From: Glycocaulis alkaliphilus | GTDB taxonomy: Bacteria > Pseudomonadota > Alphaproteobacteria > Caulobacterales > Maricaulaceae | Assembly (NCBI RefSeq): GCF_004000605.1 | Contig: NZ_CP018911.1 | Location: forward strand, 2,275,001 to 2,339,000 | DNA length: 64,000 nucleotides | Reading direction: 5' to 3' | Shown: piece by piece, positions 16,776 through 25,954 of the stretch | How positions within the stretch are numbered: position 1 is the stretch's first letter | Layout of the letters: every line of letters begins with the position of its first letter | The notes under the pieces: model-generated | The model's input: only the letters and a program-made list of their open reading frames with translations | Told to the model about the DNA's origin: nothing | The model's database searches: none | Made by a program: the position numbers and the translations under genes

Positions 16776-17603
16776 CTAGCGGAAGAAGCCCAGCACCGTG
16801 GACGGTGCGGAGTTGGCGATCGACAGCGCCTGGATGCCAAGCTGCTGCTTGACCTGCAGGGACTGCAGACGTGCCGATTCCTTCGCGAGATCGGCGTCGA
16901 CAAGGTTGCCGATACCTTTTTCAAGGCTGTCGGAAAGCTTGCTGACGAACGTTTTGTGGATTTCCAGCGACTTCGAACCCGTACCCATACGCGCGAGCGC
17001 AGAGTTCAGGTTGGTCAGGGCCGATTCGATTGCGGTCACAGCTGCAGAGGCATCAGACTGCGTGGCAATATCCGTACCACCGGACAGGCCGAGAATGGTG
17101 CCGGACAGTGACAGGTCTTCGTCTGACACGTTGATCGTGTTGGTGCCCTTGGCATTGGCCAGAGCCGAAATGCCACCGGACATCGAGCCGTCGATCAGGT
17201 TGGAGCCGTTGAACTCGGCGTTTTCCACGATCGTCGAGATCTGGTCACGCAGAGCCTCGAAGTCTTCATTCAGAGCCGTACGCGACGCACTGTCAAGTGA
17301 CACGTCCGAAGCGGCCAGCGCCTTTTCCTTCATCTCGATCAGAAGATCGGAGATGGCGTCACCGGCGGCCAGGGCCACGTCGACGGTAGAAATGGCAAGA
17401 TCGAGGGAGTTGTTGACAGCACGCAAGCTGCCGACTTCCGCCCGCATGTTCTGGGCGATGGCGTAGATGCCGCCATTGTCCTTGGCAGACGAAACAGCCA
17501 GACCCGTGTTGATACGGTTCTGGACGGTTTGCAGCTGCGAGTTGGTTTTGTTGAGGTTTTGCAGGGCGACCATTGCGCCCGGATTGGTATTTACACTAGC
17601 CAT
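16776..17603 (-). CDS. Flagellin (second copy)
   Basis: A 275-residue flagellin with complete terminal D0/D1 regions (start MASVNTNPGAMVALQNLNK, end IQALSIANSAPSTVLGFFR) and a reduced centre. It is close to the third flagellin in both ends and differs mainly between residues 150 and 210. AAGGAG 8 bases before 17603 fixes the start. A sigma-54 promoter (17637-17652) and three palindromes farther upstream (17782-17845) suggest it is the most strongly regulated copy. FljK/FljL-type assignment is not attempted. Confidence 0.93.
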   Translation of the reverse strand: MASVNTNPGAMVALQNLNKTNSQLQTVQNRINTGLAVSSAKDNGGIYAIAQNMRAEVGSLRAVNNSLDLAISTVDVALAAGDAISDLLIEMKEKALAASDVSLDSASRTALNEDFEALRDQISTIVENAEFNGSNLIDGSMSGGISALANAKGTNTINVSDEDLSLSGTILGLSGGTDIATQSDASAAVTAIESALTNLNSALARMGTGSKSLEIHKTFVSKLSDSLEKGIGNLVDADLAKESARLQSLQVKQQLGIQALSIANSAPSTVLGFFR

Positions 17604-17636
17604 TTCTTGGCTCCTTTCACGTTCTATGGTGTGACG

Positions 17637-17652
17637 CGCGTTTTGCGTGCCA
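17637..17652 (-). promoter_or_regulatory. Sigma-54 promoter of the second flagellin
   Basis: On the minus strand TGGCACGCAAAACGC gives a perfect -24 element (TGGCACG) with GG and GC 10 bases apart. The -12 part is CGC rather than TTGC. The expected transcript starts about 20 bases before the flagellin ATG. Confidence 0.6.
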
Positions 17653-17781
17653 GGTCTTCTGACCCGACCGCTCCCCAGCAAGGGCGGGGCCAAGTCGAAT
17701 CACTTTCCCCGGGGAATCTGAATTTCAGATAGGTTTCAGTGGGTTGGCTCACACGTCAAAACAACCGCCTCAACGGCACCC

Positions 17782-17845
17782 GGCATTTTTTGCCCATTAA
17801 GCGCGCATTTACCCGGCAGATATTGCCCAGGCGGCACTTCTTGCC
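17782..17845. promoter_or_regulatory. Three palindromes GGCA-N5-TGCC (enhancer-like)
   Basis: Identical-architecture palindromes lie at 17782-17794, 17815-17827 and 17833-17845, all with arms GGCA and TGCC separated by five mostly A/T bases. They sit 130-210 bases upstream of the second flagellin's sigma-54 promoter, a normal distance for an activator enhancer. They resemble the ftr elements bound by FlbD in Caulobacter, as far as I recall that motif. Confidence 0.55.
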
Positions 17846-17917
17846 GGTTTCCGAATCAATAATTTTTGTTGAAATTCAATGATTTGCTAACAAACTCTTA
17901 ACGCCGCGCCTGGCCAG

Positions 17918-17947
17918 AAAAAAGGGGCCGCCCCGAAGGACGGCCCC
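17918..17947 (-). terminator. Terminator of the third flagellin
   Basis: Arms GGGGCCG and CGGCCCC are followed on the minus strand by TTTTTT. It lies 12 bases beyond the flagellin stop. Confidence 0.85.
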
Positions 17948-17959
17948 GCCATTCTGCCT

Positions 17960-18790
17960 CTACCGGAAGAAGCTGAGTACGGACTGCGGCGCAGAGTTCG
18001 CAATCGACAGGGCCTGAATGCCAAGCTGCTGCTTGACCTGCAGGGACTGAAGCTTTGCGGACTCTTTTGCCATGTCCGCATCGACAAGATTGCCGATACC
18101 GCTTTCCAGAGCGTCAGAGAGTTTTGTGACGAACGTCTGATGGATCTCCAGCGCCTTTGATTTGGTGCCCAGACGCGCAAGCGCGCTGTTCACATTCTCC
18201 AGCGAAGTGGCGATCTGCGAAGCAATATCCGAAGCGGCAGTCGCCGTACCAAACGAGGCGGTCGAGGACAGCGTCACGATGGTGCCGGACAGAGAGAGAT
18301 TCTCCGTGCCGACCGTGATTGTCTTCGAGCCGTCCGCATTGGCAAGGGCAATGAAGCCGTCCGTTGCACTGCCATCGATCAGGTTGAGGCCGTTGAACTC
18401 GGCGTTCTCGACAATGGTTGCGATCTGGTCGCGCAATGCCTTGAAGTCCTCGTTCAGAGCAACCCGGCTTGGCGTATCGAGCGACGTGTCGCCGGCTGCC
18501 AGAGCCTTTTCCTTCATTTCGATAAGCAGATCAGAAATCGCCTCACCCGCGGCGAGCGTAACATCGGTCGTCGAGATGCCGCGGTTCAGACTGTCCTGAA
18601 CGACACCATACGCGCTCACATCCGACCGCATACGCTGGGCAATGGCGTAGATGCCGCCATTATCCTTCGCGTTTGCGACCTGCAGTCCGGTATTGATCCG
18701 GTTTTGCGTGGTTTGCAGTTGCATATTGGTCTTGTTCAGGTTCTGCAGGGCCACCATGGCCCCATAGTTCGTGTTCACAGAATTGGTCAT
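17960..18790 (-). CDS. Flagellin (third copy)
   Basis: A 276-residue flagellin (MTNSVNTNYGAMVALQNLNK at the start, IANSAPQSVLSFFR at the end). Conserved termini are intact; the centre is short and rich in Ser, Thr and Ala, including a FIALANADGSKTITVGTENL segment. GGAGG before 18790 marks the start. Its own sigma-54 promoter (18849-18863) and terminator (17918-17947) make it a single-gene unit. It is downstream of flaF and upstream of the second flagellin. Confidence 0.93.
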   Translation of the reverse strand: MTNSVNTNYGAMVALQNLNKTNMQLQTTQNRINTGLQVANAKDNGGIYAIAQRMRSDVSAYGVVQDSLNRGISTTDVTLAAGEAISDLLIEMKEKALAAGDTSLDTPSRVALNEDFKALRDQIATIVENAEFNGLNLIDGSATDGFIALANADGSKTITVGTENLSLSGTIVTLSSTASFGTATAASDIASQIATSLENVNSALARLGTKSKALEIHQTFVTKLSDALESGIGNLVDADMAKESAKLQSLQVKQQLGIQALSIANSAPQSVLSFFR

Positions 18791-18848
18791 TGTGGGGTTC
18801 CTCCATTCTGGAAGTGGGTAAGGGACGTTTTGTCCTGCTGCGCTACGC

Positions 18849-18863
18849 GCAAACCCCATGCCG
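18849..18863 (-). promoter_or_regulatory. Sigma-54 promoter of the third flagellin
   Basis: On the minus strand CGGCATGGGGTTTGC has GG and GC exactly 10 bases apart and a consensus TTTGC. Transcription should begin about 47 bases before the ATG at 18790. Confidence 0.65.
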
Positions 18864-19006
18864 GTTCGGCGCCTCGCGCCGCCCTCGCAGGCCTATGATT
18901 TCTATGTGGAATTATTCTGCCCGGCGAACCGCTCGCCCTGCCCGGTCAAAACTGCCGGACGCGTTTGGCCTGACCGGCAAAAAGCGCCGCTCCGGCAACC
19001 GGGCAC

Positions 19007-19033
19007 AAAAAAAGGCCGGACAGGCGTCCGGCC
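19007..19033 (-). terminator. Terminator after flaF
   Basis: Arms GGCCGGAC and GTCCGGCC around GCCT are followed on the minus strand by seven T residues. It lies 26 bases past the flaF stop. Confidence 0.88.
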
Positions 19034-19059
19034 TCACTGCTCGCCATGCCGTGCGGGCA

Positions 19060-19434
19060 TCACGCCGCGCTGGCGGCGCCCTGTCCCTGGGGGGCGAGCC
19101 CCTGCATGATGGTGCGGTTGATCTCGATGAGAGTATCCACCGCGTCATTGTCGCGTATCGCGTCGCTGGTCTGGCGCGAGACAAAGATGGACAGCGAAAT
19201 GATCGCGGCCCGCAGCGATTCCGGCAGCTTGTTGTCCTCACTGGAACAATCGGCGGCAAACGCCGTCCACATGCGGCGGTTCCAGTCCAGCGCGTCGGCG
19301 CGTTTTGACAGCTCCGACGCCCCGCACTCACGCGCAGCCAGCAGCGCGCGCGTCACCTGGCCGAACAGCCGGTATTCTGCTGACCGGGGATCTTCAGTGC
19401 GCGCAGCAGCGGTCTGGTAGGCTTGGTAAGACAT
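19060..19434 (-). CDS. flaF: Flagellin secretion chaperone FlaF
   Basis: A 124-residue cytoplasmic protein of the FlaF family (MSYQAYQTAAART..., DALDWNRRMWTAFAADC, IRDNDAVDTLIEINRTIMQGL). In Caulobacter FlaF is needed for flagellin synthesis and export. It lies eight bases after flbT on the same strand; AAAGGG near the end of flbT may serve as its ribosome site. The frame is open upstream, but that part overlaps flbT. Confidence 0.9.
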   Translation of the reverse strand: MSYQAYQTAAARTEDPRSAEYRLFGQVTRALLAARECGASELSKRADALDWNRRMWTAFAADCSSEDNKLPESLRAAIISLSIFVSRQTSDAIRDNDAVDTLIEINRTIMQGLAPQGQGAASAA

Positions 19435-19442
19435 GAAACGGT

Positions 19443-19853
19443 CTACCCTTTCGCGGCGGCCGGCGTGCGGCCCGTGCGTTGATCTTCGTACGTGATGAGC
19501 TTGCGGCAGCGGATGAGCGCCTTGTAGAAATCGCCCGCCATGACATCGCGGCTGACCGATACGCAATCTGCCAGCACTTCGGGGTTTGTCAGCGCGTTCA
19601 TGAACTCGGTCATGCGCAGGACGAACTGGTCATAAACCGCGCCCTCGGCCCGCCCCTCCAGATACATCATCATCACCGGGAAATAGATACGGCGTGCAGG
19701 GCTGTCGGCCTCATGCTCCTGCATGATGTCCTTTTCACGCAGCACCGACGCCTTGTTCTGGAGAACCAGTATCGCGCGCCGGTCGCCGTTTTCGACAACA
19801 GCGCCGTTGAGCACGAATTTCTCGCCCGGCTTCAAGGACAATTTCAGCGGCAT
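19443..19853 (-). CDS. flbT: Flagellin mRNA regulator FlbT
   Basis: A 136-residue cytoplasmic protein of the FlbT family. It starts MPLKLSLKPGEKFVLNGAVVENGDRRA, which is the family signature. In Caulobacter FlbT binds the 5' leader of flagellin mRNA and limits its translation until the hook is complete. AAGGGGG upstream of 19853 supports the start. It leads the flbT-flaF unit and is divergent from flmG. Confidence 0.93.
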   Translation of the reverse strand: MPLKLSLKPGEKFVLNGAVVENGDRRAILVLQNKASVLREKDIMQEHEADSPARRIYFPVMMMYLEGRAEGAVYDQFVLRMTEFMNALTNPEVLADCVSVSRDVMAGDFYKALIRCRKLITYEDQRTGRTPAAAKG

Positions 19854-20037
19854 GGATGGGCCCCCTTAACAGATCATGCAGATGTGCAGCCCCTGTTGAT
19901 AGCGATATTCGGCAAACGGGGTGAAGAAACCGTTGCGCACGCCACACAAACTGCACATCGCCAATCGTTAGCAGCTTCTTAATCGAAGCAGGCCTGTGTG
20001 GATCAGACCTATGCAATCCAGCCGGCAGGACGCGACC

Positions 20038-21828
20038 ATGAGCATGCTTCTCGATCTTGATGCGGAACTCGCAAAAGGCGTTGAGGACATCATCAACCCG
20101 TCGCAGGAAGCGCGCACCACCGCCATACCCGGCCTGGACCTGGACGCCAGCCCCGCCGCCAAAGCCGATCCGAAAATCGCAGCCCGCCTGCGCCGCGCCA
20201 TGTCGCTGGTCGACGAAGGCAAGGCTGCAGACGGCGCGCGCATCGTCCTGAAACTGCTGGACTCACACCCCGAACACCCGGTCGCCAACCAGGCGATGGG
20301 CATGGCGCTGGAGCATCTGGGCCGGCTGTCCAAGGCGCTGGAATTCTATGAGCGCTCGCTGCAGCGCGATCCGGCCAATCCCGAGATTTACAAAAGCCTT
20401 GGCGTGCTGGCCTCCAAGCTGGGACTGTTGCCGACCGCAGAAAAATTCATGCGTATCTATTTGCGCATGACCCCAAATGCGAAGGGCGGCGCGGTTCAGC
20501 TGGCCAGCATATTGCGCGACCAGTCAAAGTTCGAGGATGCGATCGAACTCCTGCGCCAGGCGATCTATGGCGATCCGGAAAATGCCGATCTGTGGAATGC
20601 GATGGGCACCACCGTGATGGAGAGCGGGGACGCCGCCGAGGCCATCACCTTCCACGCCGAAGCGCTCCGGCTCCGGCCGGGCTATGCCCGCGCCGCGCAC
20701 AACCTTGCCCATGCGCTGGAACTGACCGGCGATGTTGAAGGCGCGCTGGAGCACTTCAAGACAGCCATCGACAATGCGGAAGCCGAGCCCGACCGGATCA
20801 TTTCCACCCACGGCTATTCGCACACCTTGCTATCCGCGGGGCGGCTGGCGGAGGGCTGGGACCTCTACCGGGCGCGCCTGAACATGCACTACCGCTTTGC
20901 CACCAATTTCCTGATCCCCTCCCGTCCCTGGGATGGCGCTGATCCGGCAGAGCTGGACGGCAAGACGCTGGTGGTCATCGGGGAGCAGGGTATTGGCGAT
21001 GAAGTGCTGTTTGCCAGCACCTTCCACGACGCGCAAAAGGCCGTCGGCCCGGAGGGCGAGCTGCGCATCGCGTGCGAGAAGCGGATGGTCCCGCTGCTGC
21101 AGCGTTCCTTCCCGAAAGCCATTGTCGAGCGCCACTACACGGTGGAGCGCGAAGGCCGCCAGCACCGCCACGCCCCGGACCTGTTCAAGGACGGCAAGGC
21201 CAATCTGTGGACCCCGGCCGGTAATCTCTGCCGCGCCTTCCGCTCCAGCACGGATGACTTCCCGGATGAGCCCGGCTTCCTGACCGCCGATCCGGCCCGC
21301 GTGGCTGCCTTCAGCAAACAGCTTGCGGCGCTGGGTAGCGGCCCCAAGGTGGGCGTGCTGTGGAAGTCATTGAAAATGAACGCCGCGCGCTCCAAACACT
21401 TTGCGCCGTTCGAGATGTGGAAGCCGATCCTGAAAACGCCCGGCGCCGTTTTCATCAACCTGCAATATGGCGATGTGGACGAGGAGCTGGCCGACGCCGA
21501 AGCGCGCTTCGGTGTGAAAATCCATCAGCCGCAAGACATTGATCTGAAGGATGATCTCGACGGCGTGGCGGCGCTAGGCAAGGCCTGCGATCTGGTGCTT
21601 GGCCCGATGAACGCTACCACAAACCTCACCGCCTCGGTGGGCGGGCAGGTCTGGTTCATCCGCCCGATTGCGGTAAGCTGGACGCTGCTGGGCCGCGACC
21701 AGATGCTCTGGTATCCCCAGACGCGCACCTTCACCGGCAACCGCTATCGCGACTGGGCAGGTGGCATGAAGAACATGGCGGAAGCCTTTGCGGGATTTGT
21801 GAAAGCGCACAAAGCTGAAGTGGCCTAG
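20038..21828 (+). CDS. flmG: TPR-glycosyltransferase for flagellin (FlmG/FlbA type)
   Basis: A 596-residue cytoplasmic protein with two parts. Residues about 60-285 form TPR repeats (NQAMGMALEHLGRLSKALEFYERSLQRDP and others) that would bind flagellin. Residues about 310-580 form a GT-B-like domain (KTLVVIGEQGIGDEVLFAS, KVGVLWKSLKMNAARSKHF, CDLVLGPMNATTNLTASVGG). In Caulobacter FlmG of this architecture transfers pseudaminic acid onto flagellins. AGGA upstream supports 20038. It is divergent from flbT, and its stop shares CTAG with the convergent flavoprotein. FlbA, a related TPR protein in the same Caulobacter locus, is the alternative name. Confidence 0.75.
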   Translation: MSMLLDLDAELAKGVEDIINPSQEARTTAIPGLDLDASPAAKADPKIAARLRRAMSLVDEGKAADGARIVLKLLDSHPEHPVANQAMGMALEHLGRLSKALEFYERSLQRDPANPEIYKSLGVLASKLGLLPTAEKFMRIYLRMTPNAKGGAVQLASILRDQSKFEDAIELLRQAIYGDPENADLWNAMGTTVMESGDAAEAITFHAEALRLRPGYARAAHNLAHALELTGDVEGALEHFKTAIDNAEAEPDRIISTHGYSHTLLSAGRLAEGWDLYRARLNMHYRFATNFLIPSRPWDGADPAELDGKTLVVIGEQGIGDEVLFASTFHDAQKAVGPEGELRIACEKRMVPLLQRSFPKAIVERHYTVEREGRQHRHAPDLFKDGKANLWTPAGNLCRAFRSSTDDFPDEPGFLTADPARVAAFSKQLAALGSGPKVGVLWKSLKMNAARSKHFAPFEMWKPILKTPGAVFINLQYGDVDEELADAEARFGVKIHQPQDIDLKDDLDGVAALGKACDLVLGPMNATTNLTASVGGQVWFIRPIAVSWTLLGRDQMLWYPQTRTFTGNRYRDWAGGMKNMAEAFAGFVKAHKAEVA

Positions 21829-23158
21829 GCCAGCGCCCTGACCACCTCACCCAGCGCATCGCGCAGGAAGAACGCACCGGCCTGTCCGCGCCCCAGCACC
21901 AGAGTATCGGGGAAGAGCTCGGCAAGGCGCTCGCCATGGGCCTTCTGCTGGGCGGCAAGGCCGGGCGTCGGCAACGGAAAGCCCTGACGCACATGGGTAA
22001 TCGCCTCTGCCAGCACACAGGTGCCAGGCGCGAGAACGCCCATGCGGGCCAGCTCGTCTGTGATCTGCGCTGACGGCGGAGCCTCGCTGTGGTGGGCGTT
22101 GAGGATCACCTCCACAGTCAGATGATATTGCCCGTCCCGCATCGGGCGGCCTTGCACATTCGGATAGAGCGTGACGCGGTAGCTGGCAAAGGCCGGATCA
22201 TAATTGGTGATGTAAAACAGGTCCGTAGCAAACGCCCGGTCGACCACCACATGATAGAGCGCGAGACCGGAGGTCATCCTTGGCGGCGGCCCCGGCGGCA
22301 GCGCGCCAGCGGCCCGCAGCAACAAGGCGCCCGGCACACTCCAGACCAGCCTGTCTGCATCAAGCAGGGAGCCATCCGTCAGCGTCAGGCGTGCGCCGCC
22401 CGCCGTGCCCGGCTCCACCTTCTCGGCGGCGAGCCCGGTGCGGATGGTGACACCTTCTTCGCGGGCTATGGCCTCAAGCCTCTGTGCCCAAAGGCCAATT
22501 CCGCCCCGCGCCGGATAGCGGAACACGCGCGACGGGTCCGACGGCGCGCCCTCATCGCGTGAGTGGAAGGCGAGGCGCGCATCGTGAACCGGATCGGTTT
22601 TCAGCTCGCGGGTGCGTTCGGGGGTGAACATCACCAGCCGCGACAGGCCGTAAAGCGTGGCCACGCCTGGCGACAGTTCTTCCGGGGCAAGCCCTGTAAT
22701 CTTTGTGAGCGCAGGCGCCAGCACATGGTCCAGCGCGGCTGCGCCGAACTTCGCTTTCAGATATTCATCAACCGTTTCAGCATGTTCGTCGCCGCCACCG
22801 GCTTCGAAATACCCTGCCTCCACCGCCTCGCGGGCACGGTCAGGCACCCATTGATGTCGAGAAACCCGGTTGCTTTCTGAAACCGCCCGGCGAAGAAGGA
22901 GCCAGACGGCAACTGGTTGAACTCAAGCCAGTTTTCACGCGGGGCCAGCGCGTCGTCATCGAGGCTCGCATCACCCAGGCGTGGTACGAAGCGTGTGCCA
23001 TTGTCGAACTCGAAGCCGTCTATCACGGGGAGCGAGCGCATCAACCCGCCAAGCTCGCTCTCGCGCTCCAGCAGCGTGACGGCAAAGCCCTTGCGTTTCA
23101 GCAGGATGGCCGCCACCAGCCCGACCGGGCCGCCTCCGACAACGACTGCGCCGCTCAT
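21825..23158 (-). pseudogene. FAD-dependent amine-oxidase-like gene with a frameshift
   Basis: Two overlapping frames together encode one flavoprotein of about 445 residues. The first part (23158 to about 22849) starts MSGAVVVGGGPVGLVAAILLKRKGF, a dinucleotide-binding motif followed by ERESELGGLMRS. It reads to FLDING and then leaves the frame. The second part continues as VPDRAREAVEAGYFEAGG down to 21825, ending with the FAD-binding GLAAQQKAHGERLAELFPDTLVLGRGQAG. Adding one base to the run of three C at 22847-22849 restores a continuous protein. It is either a true frameshift or an assembly error. It overlaps pseF by ATGA, so it is the last gene of the Pse operon. Substrate unknown. Confidence 0.75.
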
Positions 23159-23901
23159 CGTCCTGTCTCCGTGAAATGCTTCTGGTATACGCCGCCATTC
23201 ATGGCGGCCACCTCCGGGTGGGCGTCCAGAAAAGTGACGACATCATAAAGGCTTATCGCCAGCGGATCGCCGCCAATGCCCTTCAGCAGCGCCTCCATCA
23301 TCGCCATGTCGGCCGGCTCATCGACCGTAATCCGGTAGTCTGGCCGCCTAAGCTCTTGCGGCGCCTCCATTTTTACCAGCCGGAAGCGGTCGGGGCGCGT
23401 ATAGAGGAAGGGCGTCACGTGCTCGCGCTCGAAGGGTTCGGCGGCTTCGCGGGCCGCGATCTCCAGCGCGGCACGGGCGATGATTTCTGCGTTGATTCCG
23501 CGTGGATAACCGCCATCTGACCCGCAGGACAGATGGTCCGGGCGCTCAGTGGCGAACACGCCCAAGGCCTTGTCGATCAACGCAGAATCGATGAGCGGGC
23601 AGTCCGCCGTCACGCGGACAATCGTGTCGGCTCCGGTGAGATGAAGCGCCCCGGCAAAGCGGGATAAAACATCATCGCGAGAGCCGCGGGCGACGGGGAT
23701 GGCGAGATCAGCGCAGAGATCGACGATCAGGTCGTCGGCCTCCTCCGCGCTGGTGGCGACGATAATGTCAGAGAGGGTTTCGCTGCGCTGGAGGCGCTCG
23801 ATCACGAGCTGTAGCATCGGTCGATTACCCAATTCCATCAACACCTTGCCCGGAAGCCGCGAAGAGGTCATGCGCGCCTGGATGATCGCTGCAGCCTTCA
23901 T
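23155..23901 (-). CDS. pseF: Pseudaminic acid cytidylyltransferase (PseF, SpsF-like)
   Basis: A 248-residue enzyme of the SpsF/NeuA-like nucleotidyltransferase family; it should activate pseudaminic acid with CTP. The N-terminal MKAAAIIQARMTSSRLPGKVLMELG is the nucleotide-binding signature, and RVTADCPLID carries the metal-binding Asp. ATGA overlaps join it to pseG upstream and the flavoprotein downstream. The Caulobacter counterpart is called flmC. SpsF-type proteins can be hard to tell from other sugar cytidylyltransferases, but the neighbouring pseG and pseI make the role clear. Confidence 0.82.
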   Translation of the reverse strand: MKAAAIIQARMTSSRLPGKVLMELGNRPMLQLVIERLQRSETLSDIIVATSAEEADDLIVDLCADLAIPVARGSRDDVLSRFAGALHLTGADTIVRVTADCPLIDSALIDKALGVFATERPDHLSCGSDGGYPRGINAEIIARAALEIAAREAAEPFEREHVTPFLYTRPDRFRLVKMEAPQELRRPDYRITVDEPADMAMMEALLKGIGGDPLAISLYDVVTFLDAHPEVAAMNGGVYQKHFTETGR

Positions 23902-24899
23902 GAGAGCCCCTCCAGACAGAGCGCCGCGACCCGGTCTGCGGCCCCGGCATCCACGATATTGAAGGCGCGCGCAGCACGGGCATTTATATCCGCCGGACTA
24001 TCCAGCGCCGCAAGGATAGCCCGCGCCGCCGTTTCCGGTTCAGGATCAACGGCGAGCGCCAGCTTCTGCGCATCCAGCGCGAAGACGTAATCCGCCGTCG
24101 TGTCCCACGGCAGGCAGAAGGCCGGCCGGCCAAGCGCAAAAGCCTCATAAGTCGTACGCCCGCCCAGCGTCACCACGACATCGGCGCTGGCCATCGCACC
24201 GGCAAGCGACTTAGGTTGATCAATGATTTCAATGCTTTCACCGACCGATTCAAGCAGGTTCAGCCGCCTCTGCGCCTCCCACCCAGCCCCGATGAGCGCG
24301 GTCAGATGGAGGGATAGACCGGAATGGGAGGATAGACGATGAAGCGCCTCCACCAGCGGTTCGGTGAGCCTTCCGGGATCAGAACCACTCAAGGCAATCA
24401 ATAGCTTGGCATGACTCCCCCCCAGCGGATAAGGGGCTGGCGGGCGCAAGGCCAGCACGTCAGGGCGGACCATGTGGAGATGGGCCCCCACCTCTATCCG
24501 CCGCGCCTTGGGCGGGCCGGACTCGGTCAGCACCGGATCATCAATTATCGCCAAGTCGCAGGGAAAATAGCCAATTCTGGAACTGGCGAGCAGCGCGATC
24601 CGCCCTGCCCCGGCGGCATAATATGCCTCGCTATCCGCCACCGAGAGATCGGGCCGGTCACAGATCAGCAGATCGCATGGTATCGCCGCTTTCAGGGCGG
24701 ATAGGGCGGCCTGCCGGTCGGGGACAAGCTGGACCTGAGCCCCCTCCACTTCGATGAAGGTAGCCAGGGAAACCGGTGCTTCTGCAATGACTTGCACCTT
24801 CGCGCCGCGTTTCAGCAAAGCAGGGATAAGTGACTGGCAACGGGTGAGATGACCGATCCCGGCATCCCCGCCTCCCGCCGTCCAGATCAATACCCGCAT
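23898..24899 (-). CDS. pseG: UDP-sugar hydrolase PseG
   Basis: A 333-residue GT-B-fold hydrolase that removes UDP from UDP-6-deoxy-AltdiNAc, the fourth pseudaminic-acid step. The motif GGGDAGIGHLTRC (H17 is the proposed catalytic base) and ALSGSDPG and TLGGRTTYEAFALGRPAFCLP are family marks. It overlaps pseI by TGATG and pseF by ATGA, so translation is coupled. The Caulobacter counterpart is flmD. Confidence 0.88.
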   Translation of the reverse strand: MRVLIWTAGGGDAGIGHLTRCQSLIPALLKRGAKVQVIAEAPVSLATFIEVEGAQVQLVPDRQAALSALKAAIPCDLLICDRPDLSVADSEAYYAAGAGRIALLASSRIGYFPCDLAIIDDPVLTESGPPKARRIEVGAHLHMVRPDVLALRPPAPYPLGGSHAKLLIALSGSDPGRLTEPLVEALHRLSSHSGLSLHLTALIGAGWEAQRRLNLLESVGESIEIIDQPKSLAGAMASADVVVTLGGRTTYEAFALGRPAFCLPWDTTADYVFALDAQKLALAVDPEPETAARAILAALDSPADINARAARAFNIVDAGAADRVAALCLEGLS

Positions 24900-25954
24900 C
24901 AGGCCTTCAGCGCCTCCCAGGTGAGGACAGAGCCCCGCTCAAGGTCTCGCGGCACGGCCATTCCGATAATCTTTTCAGCATCATAGGGGTCGATGCCGTG
25001 ACCCGGACGTTTTGTTTCCAGGTGATCGGCCGTGATGACCTCGCCCGCCTTGAGGCCGCGCTTAAGTATCAGGGATCTAACGGAAACTTCGCGTTCACGC
25101 ACCTCGGACGGCAGAATGCCGGTGCGTACACCGCCGATGGCCGCCTCCAGACGGCGGATTTCGCGGCAGAGATCGCTAAACTCCTGAGGTGATGAGGAAA
25201 ACCAGTGGTCCGGCCCGTCCGCGTCCTGATCATAGGTGACGTGCCGCTCGATAATCTTTCCCCCCAATGCCACCGCACCCAGCGCAGCAGTGATACCCAC
25301 GGTGTGGTCTGAAAAACCTATGACGGCGTCCGGAAACACCCCTTTGAAGGCGGGGATAGTAGCCAGGTTCACCTCTTCCATCGGCGCGGGGTACTGGGCG
25401 AGGCAGTGGAGCACCGCAAACGGCACGTTTGCCGCGCGCAGCGTGTCGACCGCGCGGACGGTTTCGGGCAGCAGCGATTTTCCGGTCGAGAGGATGACCG
25501 GCTTGCCGGTACGGGCCAGATGCTCGAGGAGGAATCTGTCACGCACATCCGAGGAGGCGACTTTCCACAAGGGCACGTCGAGACGCTGAAGAAAATCGAC
25601 GCCATCAAGGCTGAACGGGGTGGAGAAGGGAATGACGTCCTTCGACTTTGCGTAGTCAAACAAGGATTTATGCGCCGCGCGCGGCAGGGCCAGCCGGTCA
25701 AACAGCCCGCCAATCGTCTCGGTGCGCTCGCGGCCCTCCCGCCCCCAGGTCAGCACCCGGTCCGGGTCAGCCACCAGCTCGGCGGCGCTATAGGTCTGAA
25801 ATTTAACGGCATCTGCGCCCGCAGCCGCCGCCATATCGACCAGTTCGCGCGCGCGCTCCGGGTCGCCATCATGGTTTGCGCCAATCTCGGCGACGATAAA
25901 GCAGGGCGCGTCCCCGCCGACCGTGCGGCCCGCAACATTGAAACTCGCCGCCAT
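24899..25954 (-). CDS. pseI: Pseudaminic acid synthase (PseI, NeuB family)
   Basis: A 351-residue enzyme that condenses phosphoenolpyruvate with 6-deoxy-AltdiNAc. The NeuB TIM barrel covers residues 1-280 (CFIVAEIGANHDGDPERA, FSTPFSLDGVDFLQRL, VIGFSDHTVGI). A C-terminal SAF antifreeze-like domain follows (residues 290-351, RSLILKRGLKAGEVITADHLETKRPG). Length and motifs are complete. It overlaps its neighbours by TGATG at both ends, inside the six-gene operon starting at 27806. Confidence 0.93.
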   Translation of the reverse strand: MAASFNVAGRTVGGDAPCFIVAEIGANHDGDPERARELVDMAAAAGADAVKFQTYSAAELVADPDRVLTWGREGRERTETIGGLFDRLALPRAAHKSLFDYAKSKDVIPFSTPFSLDGVDFLQRLDVPLWKVASSDVRDRFLLEHLARTGKPVILSTGKSLLPETVRAVDTLRAANVPFAVLHCLAQYPAPMEEVNLATIPAFKGVFPDAVIGFSDHTVGITAALGAVALGGKIIERHVTYDQDADGPDHWFSSSPQEFSDLCREIRRLEAAIGGVRTGILPSEVREREVSVRSLILKRGLKAGEVITADHLETKRPGHGIDPYDAEKIIGMAVPRDLERGSVLTWEALKA

